Shown here: one piece after another, positions 42,881 through 51,871 of the stretch
How the letters are laid out: each line of letters begins with the position of its first letter
Position numbering within the stretch: the first letter of the stretch is position 1
Assembly (NCBI RefSeq): GCF_014204625.1
Contig: NZ_JACHLU010000004.1
Coordinates: 1 to 64,000 of the forward strand
Direction of reading: 5' to 3'
Length of the DNA: 64,000 bases
DNA from: Gillisella vitis
Lineage (GTDB): Bacteria > Pseudomonadota > Alphaproteobacteria > Rhizobiales > Rhizobiaceae
Translations under genes and position numbers: made by a program
Notes under the pieces: generated by a model
Told to the model about the DNA's origin: nothing
The model's input: only the letters and a program-made list of their open reading frames with translations
Databases searched by the model: none

Positions 42881-44056
42881 ATGAATGAAATTGTGAGGCT
42901 CATAAATAAGCATAATGAAGTAAGAACAGGTGCTATTAACCTGATTGTCAGTGAAAACAGAATGTCTCCTGAGGCTTTGGCGGCCTTGAGTTCTGATCTT
43001 GCATCACGATATGCGGCACCTTTCTATGCGGGGACGGATGTTTCTCAGGAAATAGTGTCTCTGACGGAGCAGAAGGCCAAAAAGCTCTTCAATGCAGATT
43101 ATGTGAATATCTCGCCAATTTCTGGTAGCGCCAGCCTGATGGCTGTGGTGTTTGCCTTGACCTCGCCGGGTGACAAGGTCGGGCGCGTGCCTCCTTTCTT
43201 TCCAGGTGGCGGCTATCCTTTCAATTACGAGGTGTTTGACCGTGTTTCCCTGCCTCTCCCGTTCGATGATACGGAGTGGCAGCTTGATCTGGAAGCGACG
43301 CTGGAATTGCTGGAGCGGGAAAAGCCGAAACTGGTCATTTTGGGCGCGTCCATCTTCACCGTTCCCATGCCGGTGCGTGAAGTGGCCGATCTTGTGCACA
43401 GCTATGGCGGCATCGTTGCCTATGATGGTTCCCACAGCCTTGGTCTGATCGTTGGCAAGCAATATCAGGACCCGCTCAATGAGGGCGCGGATATTCTGTT
43501 TGGCTCGACCCACAAGACTTTCCCCGGTCCACAAGGCGGACTTATCGTCACCAACAGCAAGGAATTGAACGACCGCATTGACATCGTTTCCAATTTCACG
43601 CCGCTGAACGGGCCCACGATGATCTGCAACCCGCATCTGGCCCGCATCGCTTCGCTGGGCATTGTCATCGATGAAGTGCCGTGGGAGCGTTATGCCGAGC
43701 AGATTGTCAAAAATTCCCGTGCCTTTGCCAATACGCTCCACGCCAGAGGCTATGAAATGCGTGGCCAATCCACTCGAAAATTCTCGGAGTTTTCCTATTG
43801 CCATCAGGTGCTTCCCAAGCTTGATCGGCAGATGGGTCAGCAATACCGCGACAAGCTGAAGTTGCATAACATCCATGTTGACGGCTTCATGCGCGTTGGC
43901 ACCGCAGAAATCACCCGACTTGGCTATGTTGAGGCCGATTGCACCCGCATTTCGGAAATCATGGCCGATATTGTCTCGAGCAATCAGGATGTCATTCCCT
44001 CACTGCGCCATGAGGTCATGGATATGAATGCCAGCCACCAGCAGATTGTCATGTGA
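42881..44056 (+). CDS. SHMT-family PLP enzyme, atypical
   Basis: A fold type I PLP enzyme of 391 residues in the serine hydroxymethyltransferase family. Visible family features are NLIVSENRMSP, a PLP-binding Lys212 in STHKTFPGPQGG, the Asp/His of YDGSH and an Arg in EITRLGY. It departs from canonical GlyA: it lacks the glycine-rich YYGG segment and the GGH motif whose His stacks on PLP (here GGG in FFPGGGYP). It may be a transaldolase-like or other side-chain-cleaving enzyme instead of housekeeping SHMT. ATG 42881 is chosen by GAGG upstream. Followed after about 60 bases by a GMC oxidoreductase, probably in one operon. Confidence 0.75.
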   Translation: MNEIVRLINKHNEVRTGAINLIVSENRMSPEALAALSSDLASRYAAPFYAGTDVSQEIVSLTEQKAKKLFNADYVNISPISGSASLMAVVFALTSPGDKVGRVPPFFPGGGYPFNYEVFDRVSLPLPFDDTEWQLDLEATLELLEREKPKLVILGASIFTVPMPVREVADLVHSYGGIVAYDGSHSLGLIVGKQYQDPLNEGADILFGSTHKTFPGPQGGLIVTNSKELNDRIDIVSNFTPLNGPTMICNPHLARIASLGIVIDEVPWERYAEQIVKNSRAFANTLHARGYEMRGQSTRKFSEFSYCHQVLPKLDRQMGQQYRDKLKLHNIHVDGFMRVGTAEITRLGYVEADCTRISEIMADIVSSNQDVIPSLRHEVMDMNASHQQIVM

Positions 44057-44117
44057 TTTTCATTTTCCCTTCCTGTCGAACGGAGGGGAGCCCGATATTT
44101 CCCAGGGAGTCTTTATT

Positions 44118-46268
44118 GTGTCTATGAAACAAGATTCGGCATCAGCCGACGAAATCGTCATTCCCGGAAGCGTCGGCCAGACCGACTATGATACGATCAT
44201 CATCGGCTCTGGCTTTGGCGGCAGTGTTGCCGCGCTCAGGTTGTGTGAAGCGTTCCAGAAGGCTGGTTATGTTGTCGAGGTGGGCAAGCCCGTGCTGCTG
44301 CTGGAGCGTGGCAAGGATTGGTGGGGCAATCTGACGGGAAAGCCCACCACCGCGCCGCCCTTCTGCAATTATCGCCAGCCGGATGGGCGTGCTGGCTGGA
44401 TGGCGAAAGTCGAGCCGTTCGGCACCCCGCAATCTCCACCGGCCACCTATGGCCAGCCCGAGGATTTGGGTGATGCGACCGGCAACTTCAATACGATGAC
44501 CACCTATGCGCAGCGTCCGATCCCGGTCTATCCCGGCCTGGTCGAGACGATCACCGCGTTTGATAAAGGCTTGCCGACCATGACCACCATCGTCGGCGCG
44601 GCGCTGGGCGGTACGTCGCAGGTCTATAACACGTTCTTCCAGAAGCCGTCGCAACTGGCCTTCACTCTGGCGTTCCGCGATCCGGAAAATCTGGATTCCT
44701 ATCATGATGTGCTGCTGTCCTACGGCGAACTGGCAGAGCATTACGACACCGTTGAGCAGATGATGGGTCCGAAAACCATCGATGCCAAGGAAAATCAGGT
44801 GTCGTTGGCGGTGACGTCGGGCGACGCGAGCCTGGTGGCCTCCTACCCGCTCAAGGATAGTCCTCCCTATCTCTCGACCCGCAGTTTCAGGGAGCAGGTC
44901 GAGAAGATCGAAGCGGCGGTTCAGTCCGGGACCGTCGAAACGACGATCCAGTCGATCAAGCTGGAGTATACCAAGCTGGCGCTCGACTGGAGCGTGGTGT
45001 GCAAGGAAGTCAATGTCGAAATGCTGCCGTCCGCCATCATCGGTGAAATGTGGTATGGCATGAACAGCTATTCGATCTCGACGACGTCGGGAGGCAATGA
45101 ATTGCTGGGCGTCAAGAAGGCGCTGGACCAGAACTACCTGAAACAGGCCAAGGACACCGGCCTGCTTGATATTCGCTGCCTGAGCAATGTCACCAATGTC
45201 TATCAGGACCCCAGTTCCATCGGCCAAAATCCGGTCTATATCGTTACTGTCGATCAGATTGTGCCAACCGATCCCACCAAGCCGACATCGGTGACCTATC
45301 GGGCGAATAACGTGATCTTCTCGGCTGGCTCCATGCATACGGCATCGATGCTGCTGGAATATTCCAACAATGCCAATCCGGAAGCGCCGGACACCACTGG
45401 CCTGCCAGCGTTGAGCGACTATGTCGGCAGGTTCTGGGGGCAGAACGGTGATGTTACCGGCACGCAGGACATGAGTTGCAGGACGCGGCCTTCGGATGGC
45501 GGCCCCGGCTCGACCGATGCCTCTTTCTATTTCGTCGCCGATGACAGTCTGGATGGCGTCATCCTTCCTGACGACAAGCTGGAGGCTGCTTTCAATCAGT
45601 CGATTGCCTACATGAAGGAGAATAATTCGGCGTCTTTCATTCGCCTCATGCTCTATCCGGCATGGTATGATGAAGCTGACAATCTGCAAAACACCTATAA
45701 TATGTCGGTCTGCTACCAGCCAGCGCCGGGCAAGTTCATCCCGGACACCTCTTCGGGCCGCACGGTCTATAGTCTTTACTATCCCAATACGCCGGATGCC
45801 GGTACGAAGCCGACCAAAGATGGCGACACCAATGTCGGTGTGCTGGATTCGATCACAGCGCTCGCCACGGTGCTGACCGACTGGGGTAAAATCAATGCCA
45901 GCAAGGCGGGCGAAAGCCTGATCTTGCGCAACGGCCCTCTCTCCTATCGCGGGGCGCTGCCAGCTCTGCAATCGACCCGGCTGCATCATGCTCGTGGCTT
46001 GGAAGACTGGAAAAACAATAGTGTGCCGGAGGAATTTGTGGTGGCCTATGGCGTCACGGCCCATCCGCTTGGCGGCTGCGTGCTCGGCAAGGCCTGCGAC
46101 ACATTCGGTCGGGTCAGGTCTGTCGATAACAAGACGCCGGTGCCCGGCCTCTATGTGGTCGATGGTTCCCTGATTCCCGGTTCCACCGGTGCCGCGACCC
46201 CGGCATGGACCATTGCTGCGGTTGCCGAACATTGCATGACGGAAATCACCAGGGATATTGTTGGCTAA
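44118..46268 (+). CDS. GMC-family flavin oxidoreductase, cholesterol-oxidase-like
   Basis: A FAD enzyme of 716 residues. GSGFGGSVAALRL (from residue 30) is the dinucleotide loop. The C-terminal part has HPLGGCVLGKA, then a DGSLIPGSTGAATPAWTIAA stretch with the GMC FAD-closing pattern typical of cholesterol oxidases. The start is taken as GTG 44118, eight bases after GGGAG; ATG 44124 is the alternative. No signal peptide is evident. Substrate is unknown. It is paired with the SHMT-like gene and closed by a strong terminator. Confidence 0.82.
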   Translation: MSMKQDSASADEIVIPGSVGQTDYDTIIIGSGFGGSVAALRLCEAFQKAGYVVEVGKPVLLLERGKDWWGNLTGKPTTAPPFCNYRQPDGRAGWMAKVEPFGTPQSPPATYGQPEDLGDATGNFNTMTTYAQRPIPVYPGLVETITAFDKGLPTMTTIVGAALGGTSQVYNTFFQKPSQLAFTLAFRDPENLDSYHDVLLSYGELAEHYDTVEQMMGPKTIDAKENQVSLAVTSGDASLVASYPLKDSPPYLSTRSFREQVEKIEAAVQSGTVETTIQSIKLEYTKLALDWSVVCKEVNVEMLPSAIIGEMWYGMNSYSISTTSGGNELLGVKKALDQNYLKQAKDTGLLDIRCLSNVTNVYQDPSSIGQNPVYIVTVDQIVPTDPTKPTSVTYRANNVIFSAGSMHTASMLLEYSNNANPEAPDTTGLPALSDYVGRFWGQNGDVTGTQDMSCRTRPSDGGPGSTDASFYFVADDSLDGVILPDDKLEAAFNQSIAYMKENNSASFIRLMLYPAWYDEADNLQNTYNMSVCYQPAPGKFIPDTSSGRTVYSLYYPNTPDAGTKPTKDGDTNVGVLDSITALATVLTDWGKINASKAGESLILRNGPLSYRGALPALQSTRLHHARGLEDWKNNSVPEEFVVAYGVTAHPLGGCVLGKACDTFGRVRSVDNKTPVPGLYVVDGSLIPGSTGAATPAWTIAAVAEHCMTEITRDIVG

Positions 46269-46291
46269 TGCCGTATTGAGAGTGCTTGAAA

Positions 46292-46323
46292 GCCTGCCTG
46301 ACTCAACAATGAGTCAGGCAGGC
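46292..46323. terminator. Bidirectional terminator between GMC gene and tautomerase
   Basis: GCCTGCCTGACTC and GAGTCAGGCAGGC form a 13-bp perfect stem with loop AACAAT. It separates two convergent genes. The following T-run is weak (TCCTTCTGTTTT), but the stem is strong. Confidence 0.8.
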
Positions 46324-46373
46324 TCCTTCTGTTTTGTTTGCTGATCAGAGCGCTGGCTTGCACTTTTCTGTCA

Positions 46374-46787
46374 TCAAATCGAGCTGTCCGTGCCGCGCTG
46401 CTGCGCAATAGCCATGGCGAAAACACCATTTCCAACGCTCCAGTCCGAATAATCATTCTCATGCATGAAAATGAAAACATCTTTCGGAGAGACTTCGGCG
46501 CGCGCTTCGAGGTTTCGGGCAATGGCAGCGTAGAGGGCGCGTTTCATGGCGTCGCTTCGTCCCCGTCGCATGGTGATCTCAACAACAATCACATTCTCTG
46601 AGCGGGCAATGCCGTTAAAGCTACGGTCAAAAAAGAAATCACCGTCACGATATTCGCTGACGAGATTGAACAGCTCGTCCTGCGGCATTCCAATGCCTTC
46701 CACCAGAGCATCGTGAATACCTTGCACAATCAGGTGCTTGCGTTGCGGTTCCGTCCCATGGGGAAGGGCAGTTCTGACAAATGGCAT
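46374..46787 (-). CDS. Tautomerase family protein
   Basis: A 137-residue member of the tautomerase/MIF superfamily. The mature protein begins at Pro2 (MPFVRTALP), the catalytic base of this family, and the double beta-alpha-beta length fits the longer type. Conserved stretch VFIFMHENDYSDWSVGNG lies near the C-terminus. It is transcribed away from the LysR gene across an 95-base gap, the usual layout for a regulator and its target. Substrate unknown. Confidence 0.82.
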   Translation of the reverse strand: MPFVRTALPHGTEPQRKHLIVQGIHDALVEGIGMPQDELFNLVSEYRDGDFFFDRSFNGIARSENVIVVEITMRRGRSDAMKRALYAAIARNLEARAEVSPKDVFIFMHENDYSDWSVGNGVFAMAIAQQRGTDSSI

Positions 46788-46882
46788 GGATCAACCTTTA
46801 TGAATGACAATGCCCCGATTTATCACAAGGAAAATGCTGGATATATTGACATATTGACCTTGTTAATGTGACTTATACTCAC

Positions 46883-47803
46883 ATGAAAAACCGTAAAAAC
46901 TTACCCGTTGCAGCGCTGCGCGCCTTTGAAGCGGCGGCACGTCATGGCAAAATAACCAGTGCAGCGGAGGAGCTGGCCGTGACGCATGGTGCGATCAGCC
47001 GCCATGTGAGCCACCTTGAAGCCGTGATTGGCGTGCCGCTTTTTGAGGGTGCACGAAACCGGCCCAGGCTGACGGCGGAGGGCCGCGTGTTTGGCTTTGC
47101 GCTGACGGCGGCATTTGATCAGATGGAAGATGCGCTTCGGATTGTGGCGCGCGGCGACGATAATATTCTTGATCTCGCTTGCCTCAGCACATTCGCCATG
47201 CGCTGGCTTATTCCGCGCCTGCATGATTTTACGGCAAAATATCCGCAATATGATGTGCGCCTTGCCACCGATGACCGCCCGCCACGCACGCGGGTTGATG
47301 TGCAGATTGTGGTTTTATCGTCGGATGTTGCCGTTCCAGACAATGGCTCGTTGCTGTTTCAGGAAGAGCTGGGCTTGATCATTGCGCCATCCTTGGCCTC
47401 GGTTGGCTCCGATTTACTCAGCCTGCCACGGCTGGAAACCAGAACCCGTCCGCATGTCTGGCAGGAATGGTCACGTCTCGCTGGTCAGGCTGGACAGGCT
47501 GGCACGGCGGCAACAAGAATTTTTGACCATTATCACCTCACCATAGAGGCTGCTTTGAATGGGCTTGGTGCGGCTGTGGTGCCCCGGCATCTGGTGTGTG
47601 ACGATGTGGCGTGCGGCCGCTTGCTGGCTCCTTATGGATTTTTGCGCAGCGACTATCGATATGTGGTGAACGTTGAGCGGCGTGGACGGCGCAAGACTGA
47701 GCATTTCGTACAATGGCTCAAGGAAGCTATTGCGGGTCAGCAGGCAGATACGGTTGCGCTCTCCACCTTGAAAACATCATCCCCGACAAAAACAATCATA
47801 TAG
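46883..47803 (+). CDS. LysR-family regulator, GcvA-like
   Basis: A transcription factor of about 306 residues. The N-terminal winged helix-turn-helix is RAFEAAARHGKITSAAEELAVTHGAISRHVSHLEAVIG. The substrate domain pattern (FAMRWLIPRLHDF) is of the GcvA/AmpR branch. It diverges from the tautomerase gene and may control it; the SHMT-like/GMC pair is another possible target. ATG 46883 or GTG 46868 could be the start. Its last 67 bases overlap the convergent cysteine-cluster gene. Confidence 0.9.
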   Translation: MKNRKNLPVAALRAFEAAARHGKITSAAEELAVTHGAISRHVSHLEAVIGVPLFEGARNRPRLTAEGRVFGFALTAAFDQMEDALRIVARGDDNILDLACLSTFAMRWLIPRLHDFTAKYPQYDVRLATDDRPPRTRVDVQIVVLSSDVAVPDNGSLLFQEELGLIIAPSLASVGSDLLSLPRLETRTRPHVWQEWSRLAGQAGQAGTAATRIFDHYHLTIEAALNGLGAAVVPRHLVCDDVACGRLLAPYGFLRSDYRYVVNVERRGRRKTEHFVQWLKEAIAGQQADTVALSTLKTSSPTKTII

Positions 47804-48156
47804 CCGCCATTGTTCTCGGCATTGCCTGCCCATTGCTTCAGCTGCAAAGCATAGGGTTCTGCCTTCCAGCTGTCGGGATAATCAGGGTCCACCAGCACCG
47901 TTATTTGCGGGCCTTGGGTATAGATCATCATATGGGATTTGGCTGGCTCCCATTCCGGGCCGAGGCGGTTATCTGTCATCCACAGACACAGAAAATCGCG
48001 GCAGGTTTGCGGGCGGTTTTGGTAGATTTTACACCCCATGCCATCGACGCAATGGATGCACCATGCGTTGGCGAGTTTTGACAGCTCATCAATGTCGGGC
48101 AGGCGACAGCAGAGCGTGCAGGTGCCGCAGGTGCGGGGTTTTTGCGGGTCTGGCAT
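47737..48156 (-). CDS. YkgJ-family cysteine cluster protein
   Basis: A small protein of 139 residues with the CxxCxxCC motif (Cys10, 13, 16, 17) and further Cys in WCIHC, GCKIY, TCRDFLC. The YkgJ family is thought to bind zinc or iron-sulfur; no defined role is known. ATG 48156 is better than the TTG three codons earlier. It overlaps the convergent LysR gene by 67 bases. Confidence 0.85.
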   Translation of the reverse strand: MPDPQKPRTCGTCTLCCRLPDIDELSKLANAWCIHCVDGMGCKIYQNRPQTCRDFLCLWMTDNRLGPEWEPAKSHMMIYTQGPQITVLVDPDYPDSWKAEPYALQLKQWAGNAENNGGYMIVFVGDDVFKVESATVSAC

Positions 48157-48183
48157 TGTGTTCAACGAATATCGGGTGCCTAC

Positions 48184-48212
48184 AAAAAATAAGGGGCGGT
48201 TTTCACCGCCCC
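48184..48212 (-). terminator. Terminator after the DEAD-box helicase gene
   Basis: GGGGCGGT and ACCGCCCC with a 4-base loop. On the minus strand it is followed by TTATTTTTTG. It lies 11 bases beyond the helicase stop and overlaps the promoter area of the YkgJ-family gene. Confidence 0.88.
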
Positions 48213-48222
48213 AATGTCTTGC

Positions 48223-50211
48223 TCAACCCTTGGGCTTGAAGCTTTTCTTTTTTGCGCCAGCCGGGCCATCAAACTTGCCCTTTGGCTTGCCTGCATAGGC
48301 CGGCTTGTCGCTTTTGCCAGCATAAGCGGGCTTTGCGGGCTTGTCCCAGCTGCGGCCTTCACCAGCGACATAAGGCTTTTTCTTGGGCTTGGATTCGCCC
48401 CAGACATCCGCATCGACTTTGGCCAACTCGTCCTTATAGACGCGGCGCTCAGAGGATTCGGCCTTTTTGGCATAAGGCTTCTTGTCGCCAAAGCTTGGCT
48501 TGTCACCATAGGGCTTGCGGTCGCCGTCTTCGCGTGGCGGGCGGGCGGCGCGTTCCTTTGGTGGAGCGTTAAAATCGGGCATTCCGGGCAATTGCTTGAC
48601 GGTAATGCCGCGCTCCATGGTCTTGTTGGGACCAAGGGCGGTCAGGAATTTATCCAGATGGCCTTGTGAAATTTCCACAAAGGTCTCTTCCGGCTGCATC
48701 TTGATGGCACCAATTTCATTCTTGGTGATGTTGCCGTTGCGGCACAGCATGGGGATCAGCCAGCGTGGCTCGGCGCTTTGGCGGCGACCAATGGACAGCG
48801 AAAACCACACGCTTGGGCCAAATTCGCTGCGCGGACGCGAAGGCGTGTTTGGCTCATAGGTGTCGCCTTCACGGCGCTCGCGGGCGGGCTGAACCTTGAC
48901 GTCCATCAGGTCTTCCGGTGCCGAGCGGGTGGCGCGATAGCCGCGCAAGAAGGCGGCGGCAACCTTTTCAGCGCCGTGGGCTGCCAGCAGCCGTGCAATG
49001 GTATCGGTTTCGTCTTCGGTGATCTTTTCCTGGAAGACCGGATCAGCCATCAGGCGTTCGTCATCACGGGCCAGAACTTCGTCAGCAGATGGGGGCTTAA
49101 CCCAGGCAGGCTGCACATTGGCACCGCCCAGAATGCGCTCTGCCTTGCGGCGCTGGCTCATGGGAACAACGAGAGCCGAAACACCCTTGTTGCCAGCGCG
49201 GCCAGTACGGCCAGAGCGGTGCAGCAGGGTTTCCGAATTGGTCGGCAGATCGGCGTGGATAACCAGCTCAAGGCCGGGAAGGTCGATGCCGCGGGCGGCA
49301 ACGTCGGTTGCCACGCACACGCGGGCGCGGCCATCACGCATGGCTTGCAGGGCGTGGGTGCGCTCGTTCTGCGACAGCTCACCAGACAGAGCCACCACCG
49401 AGAAGCCGCGATTGTGCAGGCGGGCGGTGAGGTGGTTGACGTTGGCGCGGGTGGAGCAAAACACAATCGCGTTGCGGGCTTCATAAAAGCGCAGCGCGTT
49501 GATAATGGCGTTTTCCTTATCCGCGGGTGCCGTCAGCATCGCGCGGTATTCAATATCCACGTGCTGCTTGCGCTCGGATACGGTCTCGATGCGCTTGGCA
49601 TTGCGCTGATAGCTCTTGGCAAGATCGGCAATCGAGCGCGGTACAGTGGCCGAGAACATCAGGGTGCGGCGTTCATCTGGCGATGCTTCCAGAATGAATT
49701 CCAGATCTTCGCGGAAGCCGAGGTCCAGCATTTCGTCGGCTTCGTCCATCACCACGGCCTGAAGGCCGGAGAGGTCGAGGGCGCGGCGGGTGATATGGTC
49801 ACGCAGACGGCCTGGTGTGCCAACAACAATATGGGCACCCCGTTCCAGCGCGCGGCGCTCGTTGCGAATGTCCATGCCGCCAACACAGGTGGCAAACACC
49901 GCGCCGGTGTTTTCATAGAGCCACTCCAGCTCGCGCTGCACCTGCAAGGCCAGTTCGCGGGTGGGGGCAATGCAGAGTGCCACAGGCTGGGTGGTGGCCC
50001 GGCCAAAACGGTTTTCGCCGCCCAGCAATGTGGGAGCCAGCGCCAGACCAAAGGCAACGGTTTTGCCAGAGCCGGTCTGAGCCGAAACCAGCGCATCACG
50101 CCCTTCGAGATCTTCATCGATCATCGCTTGCTGAACAGGGGTGAGGGTGGCGTAACCACGTTTGCGCAAGGCCTCGGCAATCGCCGGGACGATGCCGTCA
50201 TAAATAGTCAT
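48223..50211 (-). CDS. deaD: DEAD-box RNA helicase, DeaD/CsdA-like
   Basis: An ATP-dependent RNA helicase of 662 residues that remodels rRNA and mRNA. Helicase motifs: AQTGSGKT (44-51), PTRELALQV, GTPGRL, DEAD, SAT, ATDVAARGID and HRSGRTGRAG. A DbpA-type RNA-binding domain follows (about 480-560), then a Lys/Gly-rich tail with repeated PAYAGK units. Tail composition suggests nonspecific RNA binding. The closest named relatives are DeaD/CsdA, but the exact orthology is not certain. Confidence 0.9.
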   Translation of the reverse strand: MTIYDGIVPAIAEALRKRGYATLTPVQQAMIDEDLEGRDALVSAQTGSGKTVAFGLALAPTLLGGENRFGRATTQPVALCIAPTRELALQVQRELEWLYENTGAVFATCVGGMDIRNERRALERGAHIVVGTPGRLRDHITRRALDLSGLQAVVMDEADEMLDLGFREDLEFILEASPDERRTLMFSATVPRSIADLAKSYQRNAKRIETVSERKQHVDIEYRAMLTAPADKENAIINALRFYEARNAIVFCSTRANVNHLTARLHNRGFSVVALSGELSQNERTHALQAMRDGRARVCVATDVAARGIDLPGLELVIHADLPTNSETLLHRSGRTGRAGNKGVSALVVPMSQRRKAERILGGANVQPAWVKPPSADEVLARDDERLMADPVFQEKITEDETDTIARLLAAHGAEKVAAAFLRGYRATRSAPEDLMDVKVQPARERREGDTYEPNTPSRPRSEFGPSVWFSLSIGRRQSAEPRWLIPMLCRNGNITKNEIGAIKMQPEETFVEISQGHLDKFLTALGPNKTMERGITVKQLPGMPDFNAPPKERAARPPREDGDRKPYGDKPSFGDKKPYAKKAESSERRVYKDELAKVDADVWGESKPKKKPYVAGEGRSWDKPAKPAYAGKSDKPAYAGKPKGKFDGPAGAKKKSFKPKG

Positions 50212-50381
50212 GGGGTCATCTCTCGAAATGTCTGTCTAAGGTCATGCATAAAGCACGACGCCCGCCGATTGCGGGTATGTTGAGGCGTTCCTAACCGGGA
50301 AACGCCAGAAAGTACAGAGGGGAGCTGCAAAAAGCCACCAAGATGGTGAAGAGGGGGTGGGAAACCCCTCTTGATATTTGC

Positions 50382-50921
50382 TCATGCGCGGATGCGGGCC
50401 ATGGCATAGGCATCCACAAAGCTGCCATCCCGATAAGCGAAGGCGCGGTGCAGGCCCTCACGCTCAAAGCCGAAGCTTTCATAAAGGGCTATGGCACCAG
50501 TGTTGTCGGTATAAACTGTCAGTTCCAGCCGTTTGATGTTCATCCAGTTGTCGGCAATGGCAACAAGCTCGCCCAGCAGGGCGCGGCCAATACCACGGCG
50601 ATGATAGGAGTCGTGCACACCCATGCCAATGCTGGCGGTGTGGCTGCGGCGGCCTGCCAATTGAGTCATGGCTGCATTGCCAACGAACAGGTTGTTGATC
50701 AAAGCGGCAAGCGACACCACATTGGCAGGCAAGGTTTCAATGTGTTTTCTTGCGCTTTGCGTCACAGGATAAGGTGGGCGAAGTGTGCCGCCGCGCACGC
50801 CGGGCAAGCTTTGCATGGCGGTGATGCCTTCGGCGTCATCCGGGCAGATCGCACGAATAATCAATCCCTCTGGCCATCGGGCATTTGCGGCAATCGCAGG
50901 AATAGGTGGGGTGCTTGACAT
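50382..50921 (-). CDS. GNAT acetyltransferase
   Basis: An acetyl-CoA-dependent N-acetyltransferase of 179 residues. The acetyl-CoA loop is YHRRGIGRALLGEL, with LELTVYTDNTGAIALYESFGFEREG following, a pattern seen in the RimJ/RimL and spermidine/amino-acid acetyltransferase branch. ATG 50921 has an AGAGAG site six bases upstream; an in-frame start at 50963 is less likely. Substrate unknown. Confidence 0.86.
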   Translation of the reverse strand: MSSTPPIPAIAANARWPEGLIIRAICPDDAEGITAMQSLPGVRGGTLRPPYPVTQSARKHIETLPANVVSLAALINNLFVGNAAMTQLAGRRSHTASIGMGVHDSYHRRGIGRALLGELVAIADNWMNIKRLELTVYTDNTGAIALYESFGFEREGLHRAFAYRDGSFVDAYAMARIRA

Positions 50922-51174
50922 ATCTGCTCTCTCATGTGGCGAAGGAGCAGGGACATTGTTCAACCCTGCTCATCATCGCAGGGTTGGTGGGGTATGATCG
51001 TCGTTAAGCGCTAGCCGCGCGACACCATCCCCACGTTCCCTGTGGAACGGTGGTGGTAAGGGTCATCACGTGGGTCGAGCGGTTTGCGATCATGCCTTGA
51101 GTTTTGCTGGGTTTGAAGGGCTTGTCAACAAGCCGGTTCTTGCCAGATGTTGTTTTGTGTTTTACGCCGTGGTC

Positions 51175-51804
51175 ATGCCTATACCGTCACAGCAGAGCGG
51201 CAAAACCATTGCCATCGATTTTGAAACCGCCAATGAGGGCCGCGATAGCGCTTGCTCTGTTGGCTTGGCGTGGATTGATGATGGGGCCGTGGTGCGGGTA
51301 GAGGAGCGGTTGATTCGCCCACGCACCATGCGCTTTTCATCCTTCAACATCGCCATTCACGGTATTCGGCCTGAGCATGTGGAAGATGCCCCGGAATTTC
51401 CTGAGGTGATGGATGAATTTGCCGATGATTTTGCAGGCGCGACGATGATTGCGCACAATGCGGCCTTTGATTTTTCTGTCTGGCGTGGGGCGCTGGATGC
51501 CTATCGCCAGCCCTATCCGAGCTTTGATTATGTGTGCAGTGTGAAGCTGGCGCAAAAAATCTGGCCGCAACTGCCATCACACAAGCTCAATGTGCTGGCC
51601 GATTATCTGGAGCTTACCTTCCAGCACCACAATGCGGCGGAAGATGCCAGCGTGTGCGCGCAGGCCGTGGTGGCGATGATGGACCGTAAAGGGGCGGCAG
51701 ACGTGCTTGAGTTGGCCGGAATGGTTGGCTTATCGGTCGGCAGGCTGTTTCCGGGTGGTTATCAGGCCTGCTCGGTGCGCCGCCCGGCACGGGTTGTTGT
51801 CTGA
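51175..51804 (+). CDS. DEDDh 3'-5' exonuclease (DnaQ/RNase T superfamily)
   Basis: An exonuclease domain protein of 209 residues. The DEDDh residues are visible: Asp and Glu of IDFET, Asp of HNAAFDFSV, and His/Asp of HNAAEDA. It resembles the stand-alone DNA polymerase III epsilon-like proteins, not the full DnaQ. The frame is open 105 bases upstream, but MPIPSQQSGKTIAIDFET is the natural start. Substrate (DNA or RNA) is not decided by sequence. Confidence 0.87.
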   Translation: MPIPSQQSGKTIAIDFETANEGRDSACSVGLAWIDDGAVVRVEERLIRPRTMRFSSFNIAIHGIRPEHVEDAPEFPEVMDEFADDFAGATMIAHNAAFDFSVWRGALDAYRQPYPSFDYVCSVKLAQKIWPQLPSHKLNVLADYLELTFQHHNAAEDASVCAQAVVAMMDRKGAADVLELAGMVGLSVGRLFPGGYQACSVRRPARVVV

Positions 51805-51871
51805 TTGCGGTTTATCCTTGTAACGGCGGTGTTATACCATATCTTCTTTTCAGATGATGTTGGAGATTGAT

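Noticed and set aside
44142..46232. A 696-codon open frame on the minus strand
   Set aside because: It lies opposite the GMC oxidoreductase, has no family motifs and mirrors the codon bias of the real gene.
48778..50283. A 501-codon frame on the plus strand
   Set aside because: Antisense to the DEAD-box helicase with all its motifs intact.
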